NCBI GenBank assembly: GCA_002375465.1
Contig: DFLT01000002.1
Coordinates: 70,861 to 134,860, forward strand
Length of the DNA stretch: 64,000 bases
Origin: Alphaproteobacteria bacterium UBA3612
Lineage (GTDB): Bacteria; Pseudomonadota; Alphaproteobacteria; Sphingomonadales; Sphingomonadaceae
Direction of reading: 5' to 3'
Shown here: positions 33,896 to 41,771 of the stretch, piece after piece
Position numbering within the stretch: position 1 is the first letter of the stretch
Layout of the letters: each line of letters opens with the position of its first letter
Notes under the pieces: model-generated
The model's input: only the letters and a program-made list of their open reading frames with translations
The model's database searches: none
What the model was told of the DNA's origin: nothing
Made by a program: the position numbers and the translations under genes

Positions 33896-34021
33896 AAGCA
33901 ATTAGCTCAAAACGGGAGAAATGCCGGTGACTAAATGCGCCTGTACAAGGATTACAACAGAGCCCGCCACGCCTCACAAAGCTGCGCACCAGGCGGGTAT
34001 TCTATGCCCGAAGGCCGGGCG

Positions 34022-34246
34022 CTAAGCGCCCGGTTCCTTCTTCTCGTCCTCCAGCGGCGCGCGCAAGACGATCCGGCCATTGATCGGGACCACCTCCAGT
34101 TGAAGCGAGAGGCCCTTGCGGTCGCGGTGGAACCACGCGGCTCCGATGCGGGTCCAGAAGCCCTTGTCGCCCTTGTTGGCGACATGCCAGGCGAGAAAGT
34201 CCGGCGGATTGGTTTCCTGCGCGGAGGTGGTGTTGCTGCGTGCCAT
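34022..34246 (-). CDS. Small hypothetical protein of sphingomonad mobile elements
   Basis: A 74-residue protein starting at ATG 34246 after AAAGGAA. It reads MARSNTTSAQETNPPDFLAWH, then GFWTRIGAAWFHRDRKGLSLQLEVVP and ends with a charged EDEKKEPGA tail. The aromatic-rich middle looks like a small beta sheet (single-stranded-DNA-binding or DUF736-like layout), but I cannot assign the family. It stands alone, divergent from the HNH gene at 34496. Confidence 0.65.
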   Translation of the reverse strand: MARSNTTSAQETNPPDFLAWHVANKGDKGFWTRIGAAWFHRDRKGLSLQLEVVPINGRIVLRAPLEDEKKEPGA

Positions 34247-34495
34247 GATGGGTTCCTTTCGTGTCTGGTGGCTCGTTGCACCAAACGGGAAGGCCGCACG
34301 GTCAAGGGCAGGATGCATGTCCAACACGGGTGACCTCGGCGGAGCCCGGGGAACCGGCGCGGGCCGGGCATTGAAGGCTGACCGCGTGCGGCCAGTAAGG
34401 GTGCTCACAAACGAAGCCGCCTGATCGAAAGGCACGCAGACGCATGGCAAACCGACACTCTTGCGCCATGGATCACTCTCGCCCAAACCCTTGCC

Positions 34496-35311
34496 ATGGC
34501 AATAGCGGGCACTTCACGGAAGCGCTGGAGCGAAGAGGAAACGGTGCTTGCGCTGTATCTCTATTTCCAGCTGCCGTTCGGAAAGCTGCACTCGGGCAAT
34601 CCGGAGATCCAGGAACTCGCCGCTGCGCTCGGGCGCACGAACAGTTCGGTCGCGATGAAGCTGTGCAACTTCGCCAGCCTCGATCCCAAGATCACCGACA
34701 GCGGGCGCAAAGGTCTGGACGGTGCCTCGAAGCTGGATCGCGCAACCTATGCGGAGTTTGGCCAAGACTGGACCGATCTCGTATCGCGAGCGGAAGGCCT
34801 ATGGACCACGCAGTTAGGCCAGTTCGAACCGCCACCCTCCCCGACGGGCCTAAATGAGAAATATAGCGAATTCCGGTTCGAGCCCTATCAAGGCGAGTCT
34901 ACCACGCAGGCCCTCGTCAACCAGCGCATCGGCCAGGACTTCTTTCGCCGCGCCGTGCTCGCCAATTACGAAGAGACCTGCTGCATCACCGGTATCGCCG
35001 ATCCGCGCTTACTCACCGCGAGCCACATCAAGCCATGGGGCAAAGACAGTGAGAACCGGCACAACCCCGCCAATGGCCTCCTACTGTCAGCGACACTCGA
35101 CCGCGCCTTTGATCGCGGGCTTATCACGGTCGACCGCCAACGGAATATTCGCGTCTCGCGGCAACTGCGCGAAAGCCAGAGCCGCGAGACGCGCGACTAT
35201 TTTGAGCAATTCGAGACGGCGACTTTGCGTTCAGCGATCCGGTTCGATCCCGAACCGGCGTTTCTCGACTGGCACAACGAACACTGCTTCGTGGATCAAC
35301 GCGCCGCCTGA
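34496..35311 (+). CDS. HNH endonuclease-domain protein
   Basis: A 271-residue protein. The N-terminal part has a SANT/HTH-like segment KRWSEEETVLALYLYFQLPF and LAAALGRTNSSVAMKLCNF. The C-terminal HNH nuclease region reads YEETCCITGIADPRLLTASHI followed by KPWGKDSENRHNPANGLLLS and DRAFDRGLITVD; the SHIKPW, N and D residues are those of HNH_2-type nucleases, with a CC pair instead of two CxxC knuckles. Such HTH-HNH proteins are often stand-alone restriction-like defence genes. The ATG at 34496 lies shortly after the unrelated small gene on the other strand. Confidence 0.88.
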   Translation: MAIAGTSRKRWSEEETVLALYLYFQLPFGKLHSGNPEIQELAAALGRTNSSVAMKLCNFASLDPKITDSGRKGLDGASKLDRATYAEFGQDWTDLVSRAEGLWTTQLGQFEPPPSPTGLNEKYSEFRFEPYQGESTTQALVNQRIGQDFFRRAVLANYEETCCITGIADPRLLTASHIKPWGKDSENRHNPANGLLLSATLDRAFDRGLITVDRQRNIRVSRQLRESQSRETRDYFEQFETATLRSAIRFDPEPAFLDWHNEHCFVDQRAA

Positions 35312-35352
35312 CGTGTCAGGCGGCACGCGGATTGCCAAGCTGCCGCCATTCT

Positions 35353-35736
35353 TCAATATTCGCTGGATAGCATGATGGTCAGCACCCGCCGTGTCACAGC
35401 GGGATTGGCCGGGTCCTCGCTGCCGAACCGCAAATCGCAGTCGTAAGCATCGATCTTCCAGAACACGGTTTCGGCAGGCCGCGCCGGTCGCGTGGTCGTC
35501 CAACGGCCATCGCCATCTTGATAGATCGCCCCGAAATCGCGCTCACCATAAGCATCATTGTCCGGCGTGAAGGCGTCGAATGTCTCGACCAGTTCGCGCA
35601 CCCGCGACTGATCCGCTTCGGGCAAGGTCCGGAAACCCTCGGTCATCACCGCAACGCAAGCCAGGCCCATCGCCTGTCGCGCCCGATCGTTAAGCCGAGC
35701 AATCCGTTCGCTGCGGGAAAGTGAAACGGTAGTCAT
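35353..35736 (-). CDS. DUF3768 domain-containing protein
   Basis: A 127-residue protein starting at ATG 35736, which overlaps the stop of the small gene before it (ATGA). DUF3768 features: RIARLNDRARQAMGLACVAV, then VRELVETFDAFTPDNDAYGE, RDFGAIYQDGDGRW, VFWKIDAYDCDLRFGSEDP and the C-terminal VTRRVLTIMLSSEY. The family is almost confined to alphaproteobacterial plasmids and integrative elements and has no known activity. It supports the mobile nature of the region. Confidence 0.9.
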   Translation of the reverse strand: MTTVSLSRSERIARLNDRARQAMGLACVAVMTEGFRTLPEADQSRVRELVETFDAFTPDNDAYGERDFGAIYQDGDGRWTTTRPARPAETVFWKIDAYDCDLRFGSEDPANPAVTRRVLTIMLSSEY

Positions 35737-35921
35737 TGCACCGCCCTCCCGCCGCTTTCGCACAAATGGACCAGTTTGCCGAAATCCTGCTTCGCGCCCA
35801 GTTTCTCCGCCAGACGCTGCACTGCCCCGAACGGCAACCCGTTCTCATTTGCCAGCATCCGCCACCAGTCCTCGCGGCACTCGGCCCCGCAGGCGTGGTA
35901 GTTCAACATCAAATCACCCAT
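35733..35921 (-). CDS. Small hypothetical protein upstream of the DUF3768 gene
   Basis: A 62-residue protein (ATG 35921, or ATG 35909 four codons later). It contains YHACGAECREDWWRMLANENG and VQRLAEKLGAKQDFGKLVH, with three cysteines that might bind a metal, and is otherwise helical. Its stop overlaps the ATG of the DUF3768 gene, so they are co-translated. The frame is open far upstream through GC-rich non-coding DNA, so only the part from 35921 is taken as real. Confidence 0.65.
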   Translation of the reverse strand: MGDLMLNYHACGAECREDWWRMLANENGLPFGAVQRLAEKLGAKQDFGKLVHLCESGGRAVQ

Positions 35922-36510
35922 CTTCTGCTCTCCTCCGGCTGAAAGCCGCACTGCCTGCGGCATGCGGCTCTGCCTTCCGGCGAGGATGGGAGGGGGAGGG
36001 AAAACCGGAACCGATGCCTTGGCGCGGGCCAGCGGGCGAAGCCCGCCACACGGGGGTATCTGTTCCGGTTTGGGAACGAGAGGGCAAAGCCCCTGGCGTT
36101 CCCTCCAAAGAAGTGCTGCGCCGGCAGGCGCCACCCCAAGCCGCGTCAGCGGCTCACAGAAACGGTGCCCTCGCACGGCGCGACGCAGACGGGCGATGTG
36201 TCGGCAAGCCGAGGGCGCGGCAAGGCTGTTGCATCGCAGATGCAGCGCCGCTGACGCAAGCGAGCACGCAGCCGGCGCGCGCCCGGCAAGAAGAGAGGCG
36301 AGAGCCCCAGCGGGTCAGATACAAAACGCCGCGCCCGCAGGAGTGCAAAGCGCGGGACCGAGCGCGTCCTCAACTACGCCCGCTCAACATCCCTCCTGCT
36401 CCCGATCGTCACCCGGATGGGCCGGGACTACAGGCCCGGTCCGCGCCAGCGGATAGAGCGGGTCGCCCGCAGGGCAGCACCCAATCTTTCGCCTGAACTC
36501 AATGTTGGCC
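35922..36510. other. GC-rich intergenic region with many short hairpins
   Basis: These 589 bases have no credible gene although all frames are open for long stretches because of GC bias. Small inverted repeats are frequent, for example GGCTGAAAGCC near 35938, GCGGGCGAAGCCCGC near 36028 and GGGCAAAGCCC near 36082. The pattern resembles leader or spacer DNA of sphingomonad plasmids. No promoter or RNA gene could be assigned. Confidence 0.45.
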
Positions 36511-38262
36511 TCAACCCTTCTCCACGTCCAACACCGCCTTGATACGCACTCTGAGGCGCTCGCGCCGATCGGCATGGAACATCTCAAATCCCTCAATAGT
36601 TTCGGGAATGTCGCCAAGATCATGCATCGCACAATAATGCGTCCTGTCTCCAGCGTTGGGATAGTGCGTCGCAAGCCACTTAGCAGGCAGAGCATCACGC
36701 TTTTCCGTGTTTGCGGTCCCTTCAAGCAACTGCAAATTGGGCAGCTCATTTGCCATTCGGGCAAGCTCTTCAATTTTGTCTTCGGTGACCCCCGCTTTCC
36801 GCAGCTTGGCGGTGGTGAAGCGGGAAATCGGGAACACATGGTCCATATGGAACTGGTTGCGAAGATTGACGAAGGGGAACAACATCGACAGCAGGGCGAA
36901 CATCCGCTTGTCGCCATATTGAAGGGAAAGCATATCTTCGACTTCTGCCGGTGAGAACGTGAGTGACTTTCCGCGGGCATCCATAACTTGTTCGAGTTCT
37001 CGCGCAGGGAAGGACTCATTGCCCTTCTGCTGGATCACCTCGCGCAGGGCAGTCAGCAGAGTATCAAGCCCGCTGCCCCAAATGCCCGACGCCTTGAGCA
37101 ACGACCGGATCAGCCAAGAATGGATAGTCTCCCTGTCAGCGGCGAACTGGTTGCTGACACTGTAATTCGCGGGCGCTTTGCGGTGATAAAGGTAATATGC
37201 GATCGGCAGCAGCGCGCTGTCCGCGCGCAGAGTTTGTCCATTCAGGCCGAAGCTTGCGGCCAGTTCTACAGTCCGGACCAAGGCAGCGCGGATTTGCGGC
37301 CAGTTGGATTCCAGCTTTTCCATGTTGGCCTGGGTGAAGTTCTCGACCTTAAACCCGACGCTCGCGATGTCGGAGAGCATGAGGCCAGCCTTCAAAACGA
37401 AATCTTGGCTGAGAGTAAACCCGGTCCCAATCCGGTTGATCTCATCAACCAAACTATGGATCTCCGAACGAGCATCCACCTTTTTCCACTGCGCGACAGC
37501 GATGCTCAGCAGCAGGTCAGAGTAAGAGAGAATTGTGCCTCCGGAATTGAGGCGAATGAAGATGTTGAGCACCCGCTCTACATCCTGCGCCTCCTCTTCA
37601 TAGTAGTACATCAGCTGGTTAGTCTTCACGACGTGGTAGAGCTTGGTCAGCATCCGGAATGCCGATTTGAACTGCTCGCCAGAAAGTCCGGCATCGACCA
37701 GCCAGTCGTTGAGGTCGGTCACATCGTTGACGGCCATTATGTCTGGAACATTATACCAGAACGCTTCCTCGCTGCGCTCGACCTGAGCATCGTCGAGAAA
37801 CCGGAAATCATACACGATCCCGTCCTCATCGGGCTCCAGTGATGCAAGTAGGTTGAGCCTAAGCGTCCTCTTGGGAAAGGCGTCGGGGTTGGTCCACCAC
37901 TTGCTCGGCAGTTTCATTGCCATGGAGCCGCGCAGCCCAATGTTAAGCGCCGTAAGTCGCTGCTGACCATCGAGAACGGCGGTGACGGTCTGGTCGTGCA
38001 ATGTCGGTAGTTCAGGGCAATGAGCGGCGTCGCGCTGATGGTAGTGCAGCACGAAATCGTAGAACTTGAAGTTCCCGCTGGTCTCCGGCTTCACCGTCCA
38101 GAACAAGAAAGTTCCAAAGGGATAGCCCTGCATTAGACTGTCGAACAGCCGTTCGATCTGCTCAGGCTTCCATACGAATTCGCGCTGGATTGCAGGAAGC
38201 ACGTATGACTTGCGCTGGATCTTCTCTAGCGCGGCGGCGATCGTGCCCCCTGGTTTATACAC
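36511..38262 (-). CDS. GmrSD-like DUF262/HNH (DUF1524-type) protein
   Basis: A 583-residue protein. The N-terminal DUF262 domain opens YVLPAIQREFVWKPEQIERLF and has the nucleotide-linked VTAVLDGQQRLTALN motif (DGQQR) near residue 98. The C-terminal nuclease-like region has FHMDHVFPISRFT (H-x2-H-type HNH core as in DUF1524) and NELPNLQLLEGTANTEKRDA. This is the layout of GmrS-GmrD fusions, type IV enzymes that cut glucosylated or other modified phage DNA. It is downstream of hsdS on the same strand with a 142-base gap, so it may be added to the type I operon or have its own promoter. Confidence 0.9.
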   Translation of the reverse strand: MYKPGGTIAAALEKIQRKSYVLPAIQREFVWKPEQIERLFDSLMQGYPFGTFLFWTVKPETSGNFKFYDFVLHYHQRDAAHCPELPTLHDQTVTAVLDGQQRLTALNIGLRGSMAMKLPSKWWTNPDAFPKRTLRLNLLASLEPDEDGIVYDFRFLDDAQVERSEEAFWYNVPDIMAVNDVTDLNDWLVDAGLSGEQFKSAFRMLTKLYHVVKTNQLMYYYEEEAQDVERVLNIFIRLNSGGTILSYSDLLLSIAVAQWKKVDARSEIHSLVDEINRIGTGFTLSQDFVLKAGLMLSDIASVGFKVENFTQANMEKLESNWPQIRAALVRTVELAASFGLNGQTLRADSALLPIAYYLYHRKAPANYSVSNQFAADRETIHSWLIRSLLKASGIWGSGLDTLLTALREVIQQKGNESFPARELEQVMDARGKSLTFSPAEVEDMLSLQYGDKRMFALLSMLFPFVNLRNQFHMDHVFPISRFTTAKLRKAGVTEDKIEELARMANELPNLQLLEGTANTEKRDALPAKWLATHYPNAGDRTHYCAMHDLGDIPETIEGFEMFHADRRERLRVRIKAVLDVEKG

Positions 38263-38404
38263 CTGTATTTTCTCCTGCTACTCGGTCGTCCAAGCCAACT
38301 GGACTGTCCAGCAGCACCAGTAGTGATAAGCACAATTCGTTAAAGGCATCGACCAATTATGATGTGAAACCAGTAGCTCGCGATTGCTCTCAATCGCGCT
38401 AAAA

Positions 38405-40201
38405 TCACCTTGCGCCCTTAGCGGCGGGAAAAAGGCTTTCCATCTCCACCATCGCATTTTGAATAGCAGGCTCTGTGAGACCGAGCTTAGCAATCTTCGG
38501 ATGCCATTCCGGGTCTTGGTCGATGTAACTCAGAACCGCCTGCGAAGTGGGGTTTGTACCCTGGTGACTGAGCGCTAGCATTGCGTAATCGATTGTCGCC
38601 AGCAGCTCCCAGATGTCGTTCTGCTTGAACTTGAATTTATCGCAAACCCATGCAGCGGCTTGGGCTAAGTCGTATTTGTCAATCCAGCTTTGCGCTTCGC
38701 CAATGGCTGCACCGGGAGAGTGCCCAGGCCCATACTTCCCGGACGCTGGAGTGATCCAGTTCTTGTCCAGCGCAACTTTCATGCCACCGGAATAGCGCAT
38801 GGTTGGATTATACGGACCTGCCGCTTTGCGAAGATACTCGCCCTCCAGCGCGGTTTCGCCCAAGAACCTTCGCGCGAAATAGACGGCCTTCTGCAACCGG
38901 AAGTTTCCAAGCGGCTGTCCGCCCTCCTCATGAAGGGCCTTGATAATCGCAGCGACAAGCACGGCCTCCTTGAACGGAGTATCCACCGCACTAGAACTAG
39001 ATCGAGCCTGGAGCGATACGACATTGTCGGTTTGCTGAACGGGTGCTGCCGAGGCGGAAGATTGTTTCTCGAAAATCTGATGCAACATGGCGGGAAGCAA
39101 TGCGTCGGCTTCCTTTGCCGTTTCTGTTCGAATCGAGCGGATTTCTGCTGCGAGTTCGCAAAGCTTGTCAAAGCCAAGTTGTGCGTCAAGAGAGGGGACT
39201 GGAACAGTGATGGCCATCAATGGCTTTTGGCCTAATGTCCTATTCCGGTCAGCGCTGCCGGGCGACGCTTGATTGATCTTCCTTAGACCAATTCGCGACT
39301 GGAGGTAAAACCACAAAAAGTTCGCTGTTGCGGCATCGCGATGCGGCACACAGGTGAGGTAGCGGTGTGATCCCACTCGAAGATGATCTTTCGCGGTCGC
39401 CACTCCGAACGCGCCTTCCCACGCCTTAATATTGCTGAAAACAAGATCACCAGCGTGGACCCAGAACAGCTTTTGCCATGTAATTTCTGAGCCGAACAAT
39501 ACCGGTTTATGGAAAAGTCCACGCCCAAATGAACGAGCACCAAGCTCGGGATATTCTCCGTCAAGCTCGATCTCAACGGGTCGACGCACCAAGGGCGCGA
39601 CTTCACCCAGTGGGCGGTAGTCTGCACCTTCCACGATCTTGCGGAACGCGTTTTGCAACATGGCCTCGATGTCGCACTCAATCGCCTCAAGTTCCTTCGC
39701 CCGCTCCTGTAACTGCGCCTCCACATCATTTAGCCGCTGCGCGATCACGCGCTGTTCGTCTAGCGGGGGAAGCGGGATTTCGAGTTCAAGAAAGCGCCCC
39801 TCTTTGAGCCTTACTCGGTTGGTGCTGCCAGCGCTGGATTGCTTACACAACGCAACAAAGGCTTCAGTCTTCGTATACCATTTCAAATAGCTGGGTGCCA
39901 ACGCCTCCTCATCGATCTTGAAACAAGGGAAATCATTGCTGACCAAAGCGTCGTTTAGCTCGGCAGGCACCAAACCGAACGCTCCATGCCGGGCGTCAAT
40001 CTTCGAAATAACAAAATCGCCGGTCTGCGCAGCGATCTGACGAGTTGCTGAGATTTCAGCGCCATCGCAAACACCTCGCAAAATAAGGCCTTTGCCCCAG
40101 AGCCGAACCGTAATTTGCTTGTACGATTGCCCCGGCTCTATCTGCTTATGATTGGAAGATTGGACCAAGACATCTCCCAATGGAACTGACTTCCAAGTCA
40201 C
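38405..40201 (-). CDS. hsdS: Type I restriction specificity subunit HsdS with extra C-terminal domain
   Basis: A 598-residue protein; ordinary HsdS is about 400-450. Two target-recognition halves are visible: half one ends with LEIPLPPLDEQRVIAQRLND, with a coiled-coil spacer QLQERAKELEAIECDIEAML, and half two with PVPSLDAQLGFDKLCELAAEI. After a Ser/Ala-rich linker (about residues 395-425) comes an added domain of about 170 residues: FKEAVLVAAIIKALHEEGG, LGNFRLQKAVYFARRFLGE, AGPYNPTMRYSGGMKVALDK. This helical region resembles a Panacea/DUF4065-like fold but the match is by eye. The gene starts with GTG overlapping the hsdM stop (GTGA). Confidence 0.9.
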   Translation of the reverse strand: MTWKSVPLGDVLVQSSNHKQIEPGQSYKQITVRLWGKGLILRGVCDGAEISATRQIAAQTGDFVISKIDARHGAFGLVPAELNDALVSNDFPCFKIDEEALAPSYLKWYTKTEAFVALCKQSSAGSTNRVRLKEGRFLELEIPLPPLDEQRVIAQRLNDVEAQLQERAKELEAIECDIEAMLQNAFRKIVEGADYRPLGEVAPLVRRPVEIELDGEYPELGARSFGRGLFHKPVLFGSEITWQKLFWVHAGDLVFSNIKAWEGAFGVATAKDHLRVGSHRYLTCVPHRDAATANFLWFYLQSRIGLRKINQASPGSADRNRTLGQKPLMAITVPVPSLDAQLGFDKLCELAAEIRSIRTETAKEADALLPAMLHQIFEKQSSASAAPVQQTDNVVSLQARSSSSAVDTPFKEAVLVAAIIKALHEEGGQPLGNFRLQKAVYFARRFLGETALEGEYLRKAAGPYNPTMRYSGGMKVALDKNWITPASGKYGPGHSPGAAIGEAQSWIDKYDLAQAAAWVCDKFKFKQNDIWELLATIDYAMLALSHQGTNPTSQAVLSYIDQDPEWHPKIAKLGLTEPAIQNAMVEMESLFPAAKGAR

Positions 40202-41757
40202 CGCGCGAGCTCCGTCAGCGTGCGCTTGATGTCGCTCACGATCCCTGAAATCCGCTCTTCTTTTTCTGAAATGCTCTCCACGATCTGCAATGGTGTGCGA
40301 TGATCAATCACACCGCCCGCATTGGGATTTTTCTGATCTAGATTGCAGGCAATGACACGGCCTGCCTCATCGGTTTCGATCAGATCAGTGCCCTTGATCT
40401 TCCACGCCTGCTCATTGGTGGCTCTGGCAGTCCACCAACCCAGACACGGCTGCAATTCCGCTGAAGTCAGCGGGGCAGTCTTGGAATACTTCTTCCGGCC
40501 TTCAGGCTTCGGCTGTTCGTAATACCAGATATCGTTCGTGGCTTTGGCGGTATCGAAGAAGATCACATTGGTTGGAATATCCGTATACGGCGCGAACACA
40601 CCTTCAGGCAGGCGCAGCACGGTGTGCAGATTGAATTCGCGGATCAAGTCCGCCTTGATCCGGGCGGCAATGCCGGTGCCAAACAGCACACCATGCGGAA
40701 CAACAACGGCGGCCTTGCCTTTCCCGCGCCGTTTCAGCCGGCGCATGATCATTTGCAAGAACAGTAGCGCGGTTTCAGCTGTCCGGCGATCTTCGGGAAA
40801 GTTGTTAAGGATCCCGGTTTCCTCCTCGCCGCCAAAGGGCGGGTTAGACAGAATCACTTCAAAGCGGTCAGCCTCTCCAATTTCTGCCAGACGCGTACTG
40901 AGCGAATTGCCCGGATCGATCTGCGGCGCATCCAGCCCGTGCAGGAGCAAATTCATCTGCGCTAACAGGAAGGGAAGCGATTTGGCTTCCCCGCCGAAAA
41001 TGCTGCTTTCCTGTAAGGTCTTGCGCTTCTCCACCGTATTGGCCTGATCGGCCATATGGGTGAAGGCTTCGGTCAGAAATCCGCCAGTACCACATGCCGG
41101 ATCGAGAACTTTCTCACCAATCTTCGGATCGGTAACTTGGACCATGAAACGAACGATCGGACGCGGAGTGTAGAATTCTCCGCTGTCACCCGCTGCATCA
41201 CGCATTTCGCGCAGTAAGGTTTCGTAGAGGCGCCCGAGTGTGTGGACTTCCTCAGATGAATCAAAATGAATGCCGTGAACGAGGTTGATAACGTCGCGTA
41301 GCAAATATCCGCTTTCCATGCGATTGGTGAGCCCACGAAACACGGTTGCGACAACATCCTTCCTGTCGCGTTTGCCGTTATCTCCGCGCAGGCCTTTGAG
41401 GTAGGCGAATAGGCCCGGCCCCGTGGAATCGTCCGGAAGTTCTGTTTCCTCGGCCGTCAGAAAGTGAAGCAGATCTGGACCCGTTATGCCCGCTTCGTCC
41501 GCTGCCCAATCCCTCCAGCGATAAGGCGCTTCAATTGCACCGCGAAAGCGCTTGCCAGACATTTCTGCCTTTTCCTCTTCGATCAATTCCATGTCGTCGA
41601 GAAACTTAAGGAACATGATCCACGTGAGCATGGGAAGCCGATCAAGGTCGCCGTTCAGACCTTTGTCCTTGCGCATGATCTTTCGCGCGGACTTTATGAT
41701 GCTGTCCAAGCGTTGAGCTGTGGTTAGCGGTGCTTTGGATTTAGTTCGACGTGCCAC
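40198..41757 (-). CDS. hsdM: Type I restriction-modification DNA methyltransferase subunit HsdM
   Basis: A 519-residue N6-adenine methyltransferase. The N-terminal helical domain is followed by FYTPRPIVRFMV, the SAM motif VLDPACGTGGFLTEAF near residue 215 and the catalytic VILSNPPFGGEEE (NPPF) near 305, then VVVPHGVLFGTGIAARIK and LPEGVFAPYTDIPTNVIFF. All key motifs are intact. It methylates the host's recognition site and with HsdR and HsdS forms the restriction complex. The stop overlaps the hsdS GTG; the start is 14 bases after the hsdR stop. The gene composition is a little AT-richer than the chromosomal part, in line with transfer. Confidence 0.96.
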   Translation of the reverse strand: MARRTKSKAPLTTAQRLDSIIKSARKIMRKDKGLNGDLDRLPMLTWIMFLKFLDDMELIEEEKAEMSGKRFRGAIEAPYRWRDWAADEAGITGPDLLHFLTAEETELPDDSTGPGLFAYLKGLRGDNGKRDRKDVVATVFRGLTNRMESGYLLRDVINLVHGIHFDSSEEVHTLGRLYETLLREMRDAAGDSGEFYTPRPIVRFMVQVTDPKIGEKVLDPACGTGGFLTEAFTHMADQANTVEKRKTLQESSIFGGEAKSLPFLLAQMNLLLHGLDAPQIDPGNSLSTRLAEIGEADRFEVILSNPPFGGEEETGILNNFPEDRRTAETALLFLQMIMRRLKRRGKGKAAVVVPHGVLFGTGIAARIKADLIREFNLHTVLRLPEGVFAPYTDIPTNVIFFDTAKATNDIWYYEQPKPEGRKKYSKTAPLTSAELQPCLGWWTARATNEQAWKIKGTDLIETDEAGRVIACNLDQKNPNAGGVIDHRTPLQIVESISEKEERISGIVSDIKRTLTELAR

Positions 41758-41771
41758 TTACAGTTTTCTTT

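Noticed and set aside
35849..36496. Long overlapping open frames in the GC-rich spacer
   Set aside because: Several frames on both strands are open at once, all rich in Arg, Ala and Pro, with many hairpins. There is no start signal or motif.
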